The notes: generated by a model from the letters alone, not told the origin. 64,000 bases of DNA from Clostridiaceae bacterium BRH_c20a (GCA_000961765.1 LADT01000053.1:1-64000), one strand, 5' to 3'. Positions 51,501 to 62,138 are shown, counted from the first letter of the stretch. Program-made: numbers and translations.

Positions 51501-53426
51501 CTTATGTGATGTATAATATTTGAGTTTTCTCCATAACGTAGAACGATTTATACCTAAAATATTGGCTGCTAAACTTTGATTTCCACCACTCTCGTTTAGA
51601 GCCTGTTGTATTGCTTCATATGTTAATGATTCAAGCAGTTTATTACTATCGAGTGATTTATAGTTATCAATTAATTTGCTGTTATTTTTATTTATAAATT
51701 CTAAATCTGACTTAGTTATGCTATTATGGTTGCTTAGAACAATAATCCTTTCTATAACTGACGAAAGTTCCCGAACATTTCCGGGCCAATTGTACTCTTG
51801 GAGAACTTCTAAGGCATCTTTATCAATATCCCAGACAGGTTTATGGTAAAGTTTACTAAACTTTATCATAAAATGTTTAGTAAGAATTTCAATATCACAA
51901 ACCCTTTCCCGGAGAGAAGGTACGTATAAATTCAATATATTAAGACGGTAAAAAAGATCTGCTCTAAAATTGCCGTCTTCAACAAACCTTTCTAGGTCTC
52001 GATTAGTAGTAGCCATAATACGACAGTCTATGGAAACTACCTTATCATCACCTAATCTAATAATCTCCTTTTCCTGTAATACTCTTAGCAATCGAGCCTG
52101 CAGTTCTATGGGCATTTCCGTTATTTCATCAAGGAGAAGAGTTCCCTGATGTGCTTGTTCAAATAAACCTATTTTCCCTTCTTTACGGGCATCAGTAAAA
52201 GCTCCTTTAACGTATCCAAAAAGTTCACTTTCCAGTAAAGTACTTGGTAAAGCAGCACAGTTTACAGCAACAAAAGGTCCGCTTGCACGGGCACTGGCAT
52301 TATGGATACTTTGGGCAAAAACTTCTTTCCCAACACCAGTTTCTCCATTTATTAGAATAACTGATTCCACCTTGCTATAACTGTTGGCATGTTTAATAGT
52401 TTGTAGCACATTTTTGCTATGACCAATTATGTCATTAAAGTTCATTTTAGCTACATGCCCTTTTAAACGCAGTTCATTTCGAATCTTTTTCTCAACCTCT
52501 TGTACTTGACCTACCTCTTGAAAGGTGATTACAATCCCATTAATTTTTTCTCCACTTATAATAGGTACCCTGTTAAACACTAAACGCATTACCCCGAGAC
52601 TAACAATCACACCTAATTCGGGCTCCTTTTTTTCTAATAATTCTGGGAGATGGGATTTCGGAATTATGTCAAAAATACTTTTTCCAATTATTTGTTTAGC
52701 TTGGACTCCCAGACAATTTTCCGCTTGAGGATTAATGGAAGAAATAAACCCTTTTTCATCCAAAGCAATAATGCCGGAGTATACATTGTTTAAAATTACT
52801 TCCATTTTTTTAGTTCTAACTCTCTCTTGCTTTAAAGCATCAATTAACCTTTCAGCTTCTTCATAAGCAGCTAAAATAGCCTCTATTTTTGATTTAATTA
52901 ACACACTAGGAAGTTTATGCTTCTCCACTATCTTAACTACTCGACCATCCCCGACTATAACCTTTACCCCATTTTCCATTGCATTTAAAATCAGTTGTTC
53001 GCAATCATCTAAATTTTCCCTAATATAAACTCTTGAACGATCAATACCCAAAATTTTTTCTATCCTGGGAACTCCTTGAATCACATTAGAAAACCCAATT
53101 ATAGCAATTTTCTTTGAAACTTTCCTCGCTTCATATATTGCCTCAATAATATCAAAACCGGTAACCGGAATGTCTACTACCGGTATTTCCATTTGATATT
53201 CCTTTAACTTTAGAGCAAATCCTCCCCTACAAATTAATGCATCTATTTTAAATTTTTTAGCCTCCTCTATTAATGCTTCCACTGAATAGTTACTGCTCTC
53301 CCGAATTATAACTTTCAAGTTGTATTTTTCATTAATTTCTGCCGCCAGTTGAGATATCTCCGGATATGGTGCTACCAAAAGTAACCTGTTTTTATCTTTT
53401 AAGCTAAATTCTGTTGCATTCAGCAC
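51498..53426 (-). CDS. Sigma-54 activator, PrpR-N plus PAS, AAA+ and Fis domains
   Basis: About 642 residues starting at a GTG with GGAGGTG; the earlier ATG at 53441 contains that site. The N-terminal region (about 15-190, [20 protein letters not shown] and the [17 protein letters not shown] part) matches the PrpR propionate-catabolism sensor. Then a PAS domain ([20 protein letters not shown]), the AAA+ part with GETGVGKE (Walker A), [10 protein letters not shown] (the GAFTGA loop) and LLLDEITEM, and a Fis helix-turn-helix ([20 protein letters not shown]). It should activate the two identical sigma-54 promoters at 51320 and 63353. Confidence 0.9.
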   Translation of the reverse strand: MLNATEFSLKDKNRLLLVAPYPEISQLAAEINEKYNLKVIIRESSNYSVEALIEEAKKFKIDALICRGGFALKLKEYQMEIPVVDIPVTGFDIIEAIYEARKVSKKIAIIGFSNVIQGVPRIEKILGIDRSRVYIRENLDDCEQLILNAMENGVKVIVGDGRVVKIVEKHKLPSVLIKSKIEAILAAYEEAERLIDALKQERVRTKKMEVILNNVYSGIIALDEKGFISSINPQAENCLGVQAKQIIGKSIFDIIPKSHLPELLEKKEPELGVIVSLGVMRLVFNRVPIISGEKINGIVITFQEVGQVQEVEKKIRNELRLKGHVAKMNFNDIIGHSKNVLQTIKHANSYSKVESVILINGETGVGKEVFAQSIHNASARASGPFVAVNCAALPSTLLESELFGYVKGAFTDARKEGKIGLFEQAHQGTLLLDEITEMPIELQARLLRVLQEKEIIRLGDDKVVSIDCRIMATTNRDLERFVEDGNFRADLFYRLNILNLYVPSLRERVCDIEILTKHFMIKFSKLYHKPVWDIDKDALEVLQEYNWPGNVRELSSVIERIIVLSNHNSITKSDLEFINKNNSKLIDNYKSLDSNKLLESLTYEAIQQALNESGGNQSLAANILGINRSTLWRKLKYYTSHK

Positions 53427-53546
53427 TTTGGCACCTCCCATAAATACTTTTTAAAACAATATATTTTTTAGATTTTTTTATCATTTTATCATAAAAATTT
53501 TGTTAATGTTGCTTCTTTTTAAGGTTACCGGAAATCTAATTATTAC

Positions 53547-53584
53547 AAAAACCGTAAGTTTAAAGTAAACTTACGGTTTTTTAT
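53547..53584. terminator. Terminator between the TTT operon and the activator gene
   Basis: AAAAACCGTAAGTTTA and TAAACTTACGGTTTTTT form a strong 13-14 bp stem. It lies about 45 bases after the tctA stop. Confidence 0.85.
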
Positions 53585-53629
53585 TGCCTAGCTATTAAAA
53601 TTATAAACGTAAATTGGTTAATGACTTTA

Positions 53630-55111
53630 CTATTTATTTCTCCTCATACCCCTTATTTTCGGGAAAATAATTATAGCGGCAGCTAATAAATAGAAAACTA
53701 AGCTATATGGCCTGGTTATTATTTCAAAAATATTTCCCTCATACATTTTTAAAGCAACTCTTAAATTACCCTCTGCCATCGGTCCCAAAATAAACCCTAT
53801 AAGCATAGGTGTAATAGGCATATCGATTCGTTCCATTAAATAACCAACCACTCCAAATACAACCATAATTACTATATTAAAAAGACTATTACTTATGGCG
53901 TACGCACCCAAAGTACAAAACATAACGACTAGAGCCATTAAGATATGCCGAGGAATATTTAGCACTTTAGCAAACAACCCGGAGGCCCATAATCCTAAAA
54001 ATAGAAAGAAAAAATGTGCTAAAATTAATGCAACAAAAATACCGTAGATCAGTCCTGGATTCTGTTGAAATAATAATGCTCCTGGTCGTATATTATGCAT
54101 CATAAAAGCACCAATCAATAAGGCAGTAATAGCGTCACCAGGAATACCCAATGTCAATAATGGAACAAGAGCACCACCTACACTAGCGTTATTTGCAGTC
54201 TCAGCTGCGGCGATCCCCTCTGGGGTCCCTGTCCCAAACTTCTCCGGGTGTTTGGATACGCTCTTTTCAGTATTATATGCTATAAGTCCCGACATACCTG
54301 CCCCAGTATTACCAGGTAATACACCAACTCCAATTCCTATAGCTGCACCTCTAATCCATGTGCGCCAAATACTTTTGATATCCTCTTTAGATGGAAGAAT
54401 TTTGCCTATTTTTTGCTCAATTTTATGAAATATTTCAGTGTTCCCAACTTCCTTTAAAACTTCGGATATACCAAAAAGCCCAATCATTATTGGAACAAAT
54501 TCAATACCGGACTGCAAATTAACCAATCCAAAAGTGAAACGCAAAGCACCGGTCATGGGATCCATACCAATGGTTCCTAAAAAAATGCCCATAACGACAG
54601 AGATCAGACCAAAAACCAGTTTACGACCGGTAACAGTAGCTACGGAACACAAACCCCAAATTGCAATAGCAAAGTATTCAGCAGGACCAAATTTAAGAGT
54701 AAATTTGACAATAATATCTGAGGTAATAATTAAGAAAATAATCGATATTAAACCACCTATAAAAGAAGAAGTAGTAGCTATACCAATAGCACGACCTGCT
54801 TCACCACGTGTAGCCATGGGGTATCCATCCAAGGTGGTAAAAGCTGCAGCAGGAGTACCTGGTATACGTAGCAAAATAGCACTTATTGATCCTCCATATG
54901 TCCCTCCCACATAAATCCCTGACAACATGGCCAGTCCCACTAATGGCTCCAAGTGAAATGTAAACGGTAAAAGTACAGCTACCCCCATGGCAGCAGTTAG
55001 ACCAGGTATACAACCAACCAAAATTCCCCCAACAGTTCCAAATAGGGTATACATCCAAACCTCAGGCCTACTTAAGATACTTACTATCAGCGAGAATAAA
55101 TTCCCCTCCAT
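53630..55111 (-). CDS. tctA: TTT transporter large membrane subunit TctA
   Basis: About 493 residues. The start is set at the ATG at 55111 rather than the GTG at 55123, which overlaps the AGGAGG site. About 11-12 helices, with family blocks GGILVGCIPGLTAAMGVAVL, LSGIYVGGTYGGSISAILLR and IPGTPAAAFTTLDGYP. It carries a small carboxylate across the membrane together with TctB, receiving it from TctC. The order C-B-A is the usual one. It ends the cluster. Confidence 0.92.
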   Translation of the reverse strand: MEGNLFSLIVSILSRPEVWMYTLFGTVGGILVGCIPGLTAAMGVAVLLPFTFHLEPLVGLAMLSGIYVGGTYGGSISAILLRIPGTPAAAFTTLDGYPMATRGEAGRAIGIATTSSFIGGLISIIFLIITSDIIVKFTLKFGPAEYFAIAIWGLCSVATVTGRKLVFGLISVVMGIFLGTIGMDPMTGALRFTFGLVNLQSGIEFVPIMIGLFGISEVLKEVGNTEIFHKIEQKIGKILPSKEDIKSIWRTWIRGAAIGIGVGVLPGNTGAGMSGLIAYNTEKSVSKHPEKFGTGTPEGIAAAETANNASVGGALVPLLTLGIPGDAITALLIGAFMMHNIRPGALLFQQNPGLIYGIFVALILAHFFFLFLGLWASGLFAKVLNIPRHILMALVVMFCTLGAYAISNSLFNIVIMVVFGVVGYLMERIDMPITPMLIGFILGPMAEGNLRVALKMYEGNIFEIITRPYSLVFYLLAAAIIIFPKIRGMRRNK

Positions 55112-55126
55112 TGTTTGTAACACCTC

Positions 55127-55594
55127 CTAAGGTAAAGATACTTTAAGTAAAGAATGGAATACAAAATACATTGCTAGAGTGGCACTAATACTCACCAGGA
55201 AAGTAGTCTTCCAGGACTGCTCCCCCAACAACTTCAGTGAAAACACACCAAGGAGTAGAGTTCCCGGTATAAACTTAATTATAGGGACAACAGCTGAGTA
55301 ACCTAATAAAAACAATAAAAGCATTGCTTTTTTAAAGTTATCTTTGCCTACTTCAAATTCGGTAGTAGAGTTTTTACCCAAGAATATCGAACTAATAAGG
55401 AGCCATAATCCTAGAATAATCAAAACATAAGCTATAAGCCTGGGGACAGTATCTGCACCTACAACCTCTACTACTGCTGTTAAACGAACAAAACTTTTCA
55501 CCGAAAACAATATATAACTAGCTAGTACCCAACAACATAATATAACCACTAAATCTACCCAAGGAAACTTCCTATTTGTCTGACCAATTTGCAC
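55127..55594 (-). CDS. tctB: TTT transporter small membrane subunit TctB
   Basis: 155 residues with four hydrophobic helices and the region VVGADTVPRLIAYVLIILG where the family usually has GPGFFPR-like sequence. Its stop is 15 bases before the tctA ATG. Normal size for a TctB. Confidence 0.85.
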   Translation of the reverse strand: MQIGQTNRKFPWVDLVVILCCWVLASYILFSVKSFVRLTAVVEVVGADTVPRLIAYVLIILGLWLLISSIFLGKNSTTEFEVGKDNFKKAMLLLFLLGYSAVVPIIKFIPGTLLLGVFSLKLLGEQSWKTTFLVSISATLAMYFVFHSLLKVSLP

Positions 55595-55662
55595 CGGGAA
55601 AACCTCCTTAAATCAAAAAATAATAGCGATCAAACTATAAAATATTTATCTAGATTTTATTT

Positions 55663-55705
55663 AAAGGCAAGAGAATAAGCTTTTTATTACCATCCTCTTG
55701 CCTTT
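55663..55705 (-). terminator. Intercistronic hairpin after the TTT binding protein gene
   Basis: AAAGGCAAGAG and CTCTTGCCTTT, 11 bp, between tctC and tctB. Such hairpins after a solute-binding protein gene usually raise the level of that mRNA over the downstream genes. A similar one follows dctP at 62139. Confidence 0.7.
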
Positions 55706-55722
55706 AAATATTGAAATCCAAT

Positions 55723-56691
55723 TTATTTAGTCATTCCTGTTTCCTTTAGTAAATCACGATATTTATTTAATTCGTCAGCTAGATAATCCGTATATTCTTT
55801 TGTACCCATCCAGATAGCATTAGTTCCGGTCTTTTTGTTATAGTCTTGGTATGTTTCACTTTCATAAGCCTTTTTAAATAACTTTTCAAGAGACTCAACT
55901 ACATCAGCAGGTGTATTTTTAGGGACTAAGAAGCCTTTAGGCGATCGAATGTCCAAGTCTACTCCTAATTCACTAAATGTGGGACCTTCCATATCCAGAA
56001 TATTTCTATCAGGACCCATAATACCTAAAATACGAAAGTCTTTATTTTCTAATTGGGAGGCTGCTTCATTAGGTGAAAGTACTATGGCATCAACATGTTC
56101 ACCAAGTAGCATTACTGCGGCAGGGGCGCCACCCTTTTCTTGAGTTATAATATTAAGGTTTAGACCCTCACGTTTGTCTAAGGCTAATGCACCAGCTGCC
56201 CAAAGACCTCCAGGTGCACCTGTTCCTAATTTAAGTCTTCGGCTTTTAGCTTCATCAGCAAATTCGTTGTATGTCTTCCATGGGGAGTCACTTCGTACGA
56301 CTAATGCTGGAGCATCATAGTTCACAGCACAAACAGGTTGAAAATCTTCGTAGGTTAATTCTGTATTACCCGTCCATTTTAACGTAGAAATATTTGCAGT
56401 CATAATCAATACAGTATATCCGTCAGGCTTAGCTTTAGCAATTTCAGCCATACCTACAGCGCCAGAGGCACCAACTTTATTAGCAACTACTACCGAAGGT
56501 GTTATTTCTTTATCAACTAAGTCCCCTAGCACACGGGCTAATTGATCAGAACCACCACCAGTACCAAATGGTACTATAATATTTATATTTTTTTCTGGGA
56601 ATGAACTCTGTTCAGAATTACAACCTGCTAATGCTAATGCTACTAAAGTAAACAGCAATAAAACAATACTTATTCTTTTTTTTGCAAACAT
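55723..56691 (-). CDS. tctC: TTT transporter solute-binding lipoprotein TctC
   Basis: About 322 residues from the ATG preceded by GGGAGGTT. Lipoprotein signal peptide with lipobox LALAGC near residue 23. The mature part has family blocks PEKNINIIVPFGTGGGSDQL, NKVGASGAVG and DGYTVLIMT. It captures a carboxylate outside the membrane and hands it to TctAB. The ligand may differ from that of the TRAP system encoded upstream, or the same compound may be taken up in two ways. Confidence 0.9.
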   Translation of the reverse strand: MFAKKRISIVLLLFTLVALALAGCNSEQSSFPEKNINIIVPFGTGGGSDQLARVLGDLVDKEITPSVVVANKVGASGAVGMAEIAKAKPDGYTVLIMTANISTLKWTGNTELTYEDFQPVCAVNYDAPALVVRSDSPWKTYNEFADEAKSRRLKLGTGAPGGLWAAGALALDKREGLNLNIITQEKGGAPAAVMLLGEHVDAIVLSPNEAASQLENKDFRILGIMGPDRNILDMEGPTFSELGVDLDIRSPKGFLVPKNTPADVVESLEKLFKKAYESETYQDYNKKTGTNAIWMGTKEYTDYLADELNKYRDLLKETGMTK

Positions 56692-56806
56692 ATCAGAACC
56701 TCCCAATTTTTTTAATTTTCGCAGTTTCATGCAAGCATGACCATTCTTTCAGTTGATAATTAAAATAAATCATTGAAATATTTTACCTTATTTGATTTAT
56801 TTTCCA

Positions 56807-57409
56807 TTAACTTAGTTGTTCCTTAAGTTGTTTTATAAGTTCTCCCTCTTTTACTTGATAAGCTTCAGCCTCTTCAACTAGTTCTTCAGCTTGTTGTATC
56901 GTCAGTACTACAATCCCATCGTCATCAGCAATGACTAAATCTCCCGTATTCACAGGTACGCCTCCACAAATTATTGAGCCCCCCATATCCCCATCTTCAT
57001 TTCTTGGGCGCCCCGTGAGTGCACTAATACCTCTAGAAAACACAGGAAATGCTAATTTTTCTAAGGCTCTAATATCAGTAGTACTACCGTCAATAATAGT
57101 TCCCACCAAACCTCCTTGCATTGCCCGATAGGCAGCAATTTCCCCAAAACACGCTCGTGTAATATCACTTCGCTGATCAATAACTACCACACTCCCGGGA
57201 GGAGCAGTTTGGTACACTTTAGGCATAATTCCGGTATCATAAGATAAAAGGCGAACTGTAAAAGCAGGTGCAACAATTTTCCCTCCCTTCCAGACTGGAC
57301 GAATTCTAGGGTCCATAAAGCCTTTATCAATAAGATGTCCTAGAGTACCTGTTTCAATTTTCTTGTACCGTTCTACAAGGCTAGCGAGTTTTCCACCTAA
57401 ACTATTCAT
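56807..57409 (-). CDS. RraA-like protein 2 (substrate Arg replaced)
   Basis: 200 residues, without the longer N-terminus of the paralog upstream. It follows the RraA fold: GTLGHLIDKGFMDPRIRP, PGSVVVIDQRSDITRACFGE, GTIIDGSTTDIRALE and GDLVIADDDGIVVL. Functional RraA-type aldolases/decarboxylases have GGxRD at the position of GSTTD, with the Arg holding the substrate carboxylate; here it is Thr. The metal-loop Asp is kept. It may act on a different substrate, or be a non-catalytic regulator. Gap to the tctC gene about 115 bases. Confidence 0.7.
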   Translation of the reverse strand: MNSLGGKLASLVERYKKIETGTLGHLIDKGFMDPRIRPVWKGGKIVAPAFTVRLLSYDTGIMPKVYQTAPPGSVVVIDQRSDITRACFGEIAAYRAMQGGLVGTIIDGSTTDIRALEKLAFPVFSRGISALTGRPRNEDGDMGGSIICGGVPVNTGDLVIADDDGIVVLTIQQAEELVEEAEAYQVKEGELIKQLKEQLS

Positions 57410-57454
57410 TTATTCTATCTCCTTTTATGCAATCTTTAATTTAATTTTAACATT

Positions 57455-58090
57455 TTAACTATTCATTAATAAACTTCTTTTCTCGTTAATATCTGCTAAT
57501 CTTTCACCATTATCCATTCTTCTGTTTTTAATTCTTTCTTTCTCTTCGATTTCTTCGGCTCTTATTAAAATATTTTCCCATTCGTTAGCTTCTAAACGAA
57601 CAACTCCTAAATAATCCCCAAAAATGATATCCCCAGGTTCAACAATAATTCCACCACATATGACTGGAATTTGGGTCTGTCCTATACGAGGATTCATCGC
57701 TACCCGTGGCGAGACATATTTAGCAAAGGAAGGGAAACCCATTTTACATATACCATGCAAATCCCTTATTCCTCCATCAATAACTATTCCAGCTAAACCT
57801 GAAAGTTTTGCATCTTTCGCCATCAATTCCCCAAAAAATACACCTTGCTGATAATTTTCCCCTTCTATAACCAAAACGCTACCTGCTGGGGCTTCAAGCA
57901 TAGCCTTATGTACAGTTAAGATACTTCCAGGAGCACACTTTACTGTAAAAGCAGGTCCACATAGCATCATACCTGGGTCAATAGGTTTAATCATGGGGTC
58001 CATGGTATTCTCTCCACTCATCGCATCACTAAGGGAAGCACTGTCTACTCCCCGAAATCGCGATAGAAAATCCTCTGTAGAATGTTGCAT
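57455..58090 (-). CDS. RraA-family aldolase/decarboxylase-like protein 1
   Basis: About 211 residues. The start at 58090 is chosen because AAGGAGGCAG lies just in front; an ATG at 58144 would overlap the formamidase stop. Family blocks include SASLSDAMSGENTMDP, APAGSVLVIEGE, GIVIDGGIRDLHGI (the GGxRD Arg present) and PGDIIFGDYLGVV. RraA-type enzymes act as 4-hydroxy-4-methyl-2-oxoglutarate aldolases or oxaloacetate decarboxylases, giving pyruvate. This copy keeps the key residues. Confidence 0.8.
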   Translation of the reverse strand: MQHSTEDFLSRFRGVDSASLSDAMSGENTMDPMIKPIDPGMMLCGPAFTVKCAPGSILTVHKAMLEAPAGSVLVIEGENYQQGVFFGELMAKDAKLSGLAGIVIDGGIRDLHGICKMGFPSFAKYVSPRVAMNPRIGQTQIPVICGGIIVEPGDIIFGDYLGVVRLEANEWENILIRAEEIEEKERIKNRRMDNGERLADINEKRSLLMNS

Positions 58091-58118
58091 TAATTTCTGC
58101 CTCCTTCTATACTGTTTT

Positions 58119-59411
58119 TTAAACTCCATAATGTTGGGCGACAATAGCCCATAGCCCCAAACCTTTTAGCATTTCTGCCGGAATTAGTATACTAATTTGA
58201 ACTGTGCCGGGTAATCGACCGATATCAACCTGCCCGGTAATAGTACACCTATTCTTAACTTCAGCCAAAGGAATATTAAACAATTGGGAAATTCGTAGCA
58301 AACCACAATTCACTGCACTATTCAAATTCTTACCACTACCAATTACCTGAATGGGTAATGAATCTTCCTCCAAATCAAAACCATATAGCTCAGATATTAA
58401 TTTTGCCTTTAGTAAGTCTTCGTTGGACCGAAAGCGTACTATTTTAGGAAGATCTTCTTTTAGCGGAAGTATGATTGGGCCCTGCAACTCCAAACCTTTA
58501 ATTACGGATATTTCCATTATGACTTCTGCGGAAACATCAGTAGTATGTCCTGCTAACTCGCCATCTCCCTGCATAGCATGGACATCACCTAAATAAATCC
58601 CACCACCGGGAACTTTAACAGGCACAATAACTATTGAACCTTCAACTACCTCATTGACATCCATGTGGCCATCGGTTAATTTTTCAATATCTGTTTCATC
58701 ATCGAGAGCATAATCATGAGACGCACCTACTAAAGAGCTACCGACATCTCCTGCATTTTTTGATGCTGGAACCTTAATCATTGGACAAGAACCTATATTA
58801 CCTATCATTGGTCTCAATGGTGCAATTAAACCTGGAATTTCACCCCGTGCCAATAGATTAGCAGAGTACTGTTTGGAATTGTTAGGTAAAGCACTATAAC
58901 CATTGGCGTCATTTGCAATTTCCTGAGCTATAGAAGCTGGTACAGTTACCGCAACCCGCCGCTCAGCATCCATTAATATTGTATAGCTATTGTCCACTTT
59001 GAAAGGTTTTACCGAAACATGACACACACTACATTTAATAGAGTCTTCCCCTATACCATCAACATATGTACCTGGTCGTATATTTTTACAGGAGGGACAA
59101 CAAGGTTGTATGGAAGGATCGCCGACAAAATGATTTACCTGGGGCTGATCATTTCCTGAGGTTGTTGCTAAAGATAATACATTTATTTTTCTGATTTTTA
59201 TGGCAATTGCATCTCCAATATTAGCCTCATCAACTGCAATAGGCTTTGTAATCTCATGACCCCCTGGAAATCCTGGTGTAATCATCGGTCCCCAACATCC
59301 AGGCCCAACCCTGGCAACTATAGTTCCTCCATTTTTCACAGGTCCTAGAAAAGCTTCCTGCGGATCGAGCACCCACACAAATTCAGTAGCATGAACAATA
59401 TTTTTTACCAT
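58119..59411 (-). CDS. Acetamidase/formamidase family protein
   Basis: 430 residues. The core GGGIYLGDVHAMQGDGELAG is the family signature, with PGGHEITKP and GHMDVNEVVEGS also present. It has an insert with two CxxC pairs (CCPSCKN, CSVCHV at about 105-130) that could bind a structural zinc. The family hydrolyses formamide or short amides. Placed between a HpcH/HpaI aldolase and the RraA pair, it may remove an amide from an intermediate, or have been recruited for another carboxamide step. Confidence 0.88.
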   Translation of the reverse strand: MVKNIVHATEFVWVLDPQEAFLGPVKNGGTIVARVGPGCWGPMITPGFPGGHEITKPIAVDEANIGDAIAIKIRKINVLSLATTSGNDQPQVNHFVGDPSIQPCCPSCKNIRPGTYVDGIGEDSIKCSVCHVSVKPFKVDNSYTILMDAERRVAVTVPASIAQEIANDANGYSALPNNSKQYSANLLARGEIPGLIAPLRPMIGNIGSCPMIKVPASKNAGDVGSSLVGASHDYALDDETDIEKLTDGHMDVNEVVEGSIVIVPVKVPGGGIYLGDVHAMQGDGELAGHTTDVSAEVIMEISVIKGLELQGPIILPLKEDLPKIVRFRSNEDLLKAKLISELYGFDLEEDSLPIQVIGSGKNLNSAVNCGLLRISQLFNIPLAEVKNRCTITGQVDIGRLPGTVQISILIPAEMLKGLGLWAIVAQHYGV

Positions 59412-59457
59412 TTTAGCGCCTCACATTCTAATGCATGTATAATATCATTATTTTTAT

Positions 59458-60240
59458 TTATTTCTGGTATGTAGCCTTGATATCTTCAAGTGATTGTTTT
59501 AAAGAGCTAAACAAAACTCTTACATCAGATGGCGGACAAGTAATCAAATTGGCACCTAAATTTATTGTATCGGGTATATCTTCAATCTGGAATGAAGGAA
59601 TACCAATCTTTATATGGGGATACTTCTTAGCTGTTTCAAAGATATGTTCAATAACTTTTCTTACCTTTGGATGTTTCATTTCACTAGGTACTCCACAGGA
59701 TCTAGACAAATCAGCAGGACCTACAAACACAAGGTCTAAACCGGGTACACTTAAAATTTCCTCTAGATTATCTACTGCCTCCAAATCTTCAATCATAATC
59801 ATAGCCATTATTTCCTGATTAGATTTTTCCATATGTTCTTTCATAGATAAGACACCATAGTCATTTGCTCTTGTAGCCGCGCTCATTCCCCGGTCTCCAA
59901 TTGGAGGATATTTTATGGCATTAACCAATTCTTGAGCCATCTTAGCAGTACGAACGTGTGGAACTAATACAGCAGGAGCACCTAGTTCAGCGACTCTTAA
60001 ATAGCTGCCTGAAGCATCTTGAGGAACGCGAACTATTGGAGTTATACCAACAACTTCAGCAGCTCTTATTAAATCCTGAACTTCGGATAAATTCATTGAA
60101 GTATGTTCCATTTCTAAGATAACAAAATCATAACCAGTGATTCCAATCATTTCGATAACAGCAGGGTCTTTTAAAGAACAAAATGTACCATGAGCAATGC
60201 GATTTTCAAGAAAACATTTTTTTAACATATTTGGCTTCAT
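59458..60240 (-). CDS. HpcH/HpaI class II aldolase
   Basis: 260 residues. Family motifs: YDFVILEMEHTSM, IVRVPQD, KYPPIGDRGMSAATRANDYG, MIMIEDLEAVDNLEEIL (metal Glu) and DLVFVGPADLSRSCG (metal Asp). Such enzymes cleave 2-keto-4-hydroxy acids to pyruvate and an aldehyde with Mg(II) or Mn(II). It would be the carbon-carbon splitting step of the cluster. The spacing to dctM is about 110 bases, with no promoter seen. Confidence 0.9.
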   Translation of the reverse strand: MKPNMLKKCFLENRIAHGTFCSLKDPAVIEMIGITGYDFVILEMEHTSMNLSEVQDLIRAAEVVGITPIVRVPQDASGSYLRVAELGAPAVLVPHVRTAKMAQELVNAIKYPPIGDRGMSAATRANDYGVLSMKEHMEKSNQEIMAMIMIEDLEAVDNLEEILSVPGLDLVFVGPADLSRSCGVPSEMKHPKVRKVIEHIFETAKKYPHIKIGIPSFQIEDIPDTINLGANLITCPPSDVRVLFSSLKQSLEDIKATYQK

Positions 60241-60352
60241 TTAATAAACTCCTCTCAAATAAAAACATCACTTTTTATTGCTCTGATCTTAAAAATACAA
60301 AAATAATTGAGTAGCATATAATCATTCATAAAATAAATTTAAGTAAAATTCA

Positions 60353-61642
60353 CTATCGCCCCGTCAATGATGGAAAATACGTAACTAATTGAGGGAACAT
60401 TATCAACAATATTAATACAGCAACTGCAGAGATTAAAAAAGGTATAACATTGACAATAACAGTCTCAAACTTTTCCTCTGATATACCAGCCGATACAAAA
60501 AGAAGTACACCTACTGGGGGAGTAATCATCCCAATTTCAATAGCAACTATAAATACTATAGCAAAATGAATTGGATTTACTCCTAGTGCAACTGCGACTG
60601 GCATTAGTATAGGTGCCAGCATAATAATGGCCGGTCCGGGGTCAATAACGCAGCCTATGATTAGTAACAAAACAGCAACTATCATCATAAATATGGTAGG
60701 ACTGGTGGTTAGCCCGGATACAAACTGCACTATCATAGTAGGTACCTGATTAACAGTAATTATCCATGAAACCACACTTGCCATACCCAAAAGGAAAAGC
60801 ACTACAGAGGTAACAACGCCTGAACGAATGAAGAAACGTGGTAAATAAGCTAGTTTTAAATCCTTCGTAATAAAGAACCCTACTACCAAAGCATAAATAA
60901 CAGCAATTACTGAAGCTTCAGTAGCAGTGAACATTCCGCTAAGCATACCACCCACTATAATAATAGGCATCATTAAAGCCCAAACAGCACTTTTGAACGT
61001 TTTTATTGCTTTAACGAAACTAAAAGGCTCTTCAGAGATAGCATACTTCCTTTTTTTCGCAATAATATAACAAGTTACCATAAAGCCTAATCCAAGCATA
61101 ATTCCCGGAATTATTCCCCCCAAAAATAAGCTAGATATGGAGATGTCCCCACTTACGGCCATTGCAAAAATGATCATAGGCACACTAGGTGGAATAATTG
61201 GTCCCATAACAGACGAGGCCGCTACAACACTAGCTGCAAACCCACCATCATAACCTTCCTTTTTCATAGCGGGGATAAGTATGGAGCCAATGGCTGTTGC
61301 GTCTCCGATCCCAACACCGGTTACACCACCAAAAAACATACAAGCTATAACAGTTACGTAAGAAAGTCCACCACGAATACGTCCCACTAGGCTTTTAGCA
61401 AAATCAACGAGCTTATTGGTTATCGATATGCCCATCAGCTCCCCAGCAAGCACAAAAAAGGGTACTGCTAACATAGGAAAGGAGTCCATAGCACGAAATA
61501 CTCGCTGCGGAATAAATATTAATGGAGTAACCCCTAAATCGCCAGCTAATAAAGATACCAAACCGCTAATTCCTAGGGTAAAGGCAATTGGCACTCCTAT
61601 AATTATAGTTGATATAAAAACTGCCACTAATGCCCAAATCAA
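60353..61642 (-). CDS. dctM: TRAP transporter large permease DctM
   Basis: 429 residues, about 12 helices. The blocks MLAVPFFVLAGELM, GVTGVGIGDATAIGS and ASSVMGPIIPPSVPMIIFAM are those of the TRAP-T large subunit. The start overlaps the dctQ stop by 4 bases. It moves a carboxylate with sodium or proton. Confidence 0.95.
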   Translation of the reverse strand: MIWALVAVFISTIIIGVPIAFTLGISGLVSLLAGDLGVTPLIFIPQRVFRAMDSFPMLAVPFFVLAGELMGISITNKLVDFAKSLVGRIRGGLSYVTVIACMFFGGVTGVGIGDATAIGSILIPAMKKEGYDGGFAASVVAASSVMGPIIPPSVPMIIFAMAVSGDISISSLFLGGIIPGIMLGLGFMVTCYIIAKKRKYAISEEPFSFVKAIKTFKSAVWALMMPIIIVGGMLSGMFTATEASVIAVIYALVVGFFITKDLKLAYLPRFFIRSGVVTSVVLFLLGMASVVSWIITVNQVPTMIVQFVSGLTTSPTIFMMIVAVLLLIIGCVIDPGPAIIMLAPILMPVAVALGVNPIHFAIVFIVAIEIGMITPPVGVLLFVSAGISEEKFETVIVNVIPFLISAVAVLILLIMFPQLVTYFPSLTGR

Positions 61643-62118
61643 GATTTCACCTCCTTCTTAGATAACAAGACTAATAGGTAATGAGGCAACATAAGTACTG
61701 CACTTACAGGTATAGCTAAAGTGGGCCACATCATTGAGATAGGTAATGTTGCTGCCATTTGACTTTTTTGTTGCCAAGAAACACCTAATCCCCCTATAAA
61801 TAGAAAGAGGAGAAATAATATTACAATTAAACTAGAAGTTCTTTCTAAAATGCTATTAACTTTAGGACTAAAAAGTTTCTGAAAGGCCTCCACATGTATA
61901 AAATCACCTGTTCTTACAGCCACGCTGGCACCTAAAGCACCAGTCCATATTAAAAAATATCTTGATGTCTCCTCAATAAAATGTGGCGTAGCTGAAAACA
62001 CGAAACGTCCGAGAACACTGGTGAATACCAAAATAACTAAACTCGGAACAGTGATAATAAGAATACCTTTAGATATTTGTGAAGTGAACTGGTCAAGCTT
62101 AAATAAAAGCTGACTCAC
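61639..62118 (-). CDS. dctQ: TRAP transporter small permease DctQ
   Basis: 159 residues from a GTG with AGGAGG a little upstream. Four helices. The RYFLIWTGALGASVAVRTGD block is the DctQ signature. It is coupled to dctM by overlap. Confidence 0.9.
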   Translation of the reverse strand: MSQLLFKLDQFTSQISKGILIITVPSLVILVFTSVLGRFVFSATPHFIEETSRYFLIWTGALGASVAVRTGDFIHVEAFQKLFSPKVNSILERTSSLIVILFLLFLFIGGLGVSWQQKSQMAATLPISMMWPTLAIPVSAVLMLPHYLLVLLSKKEVKS

Positions 62119-62138
62119 CTTTTTGCCAACCTCCTTAA

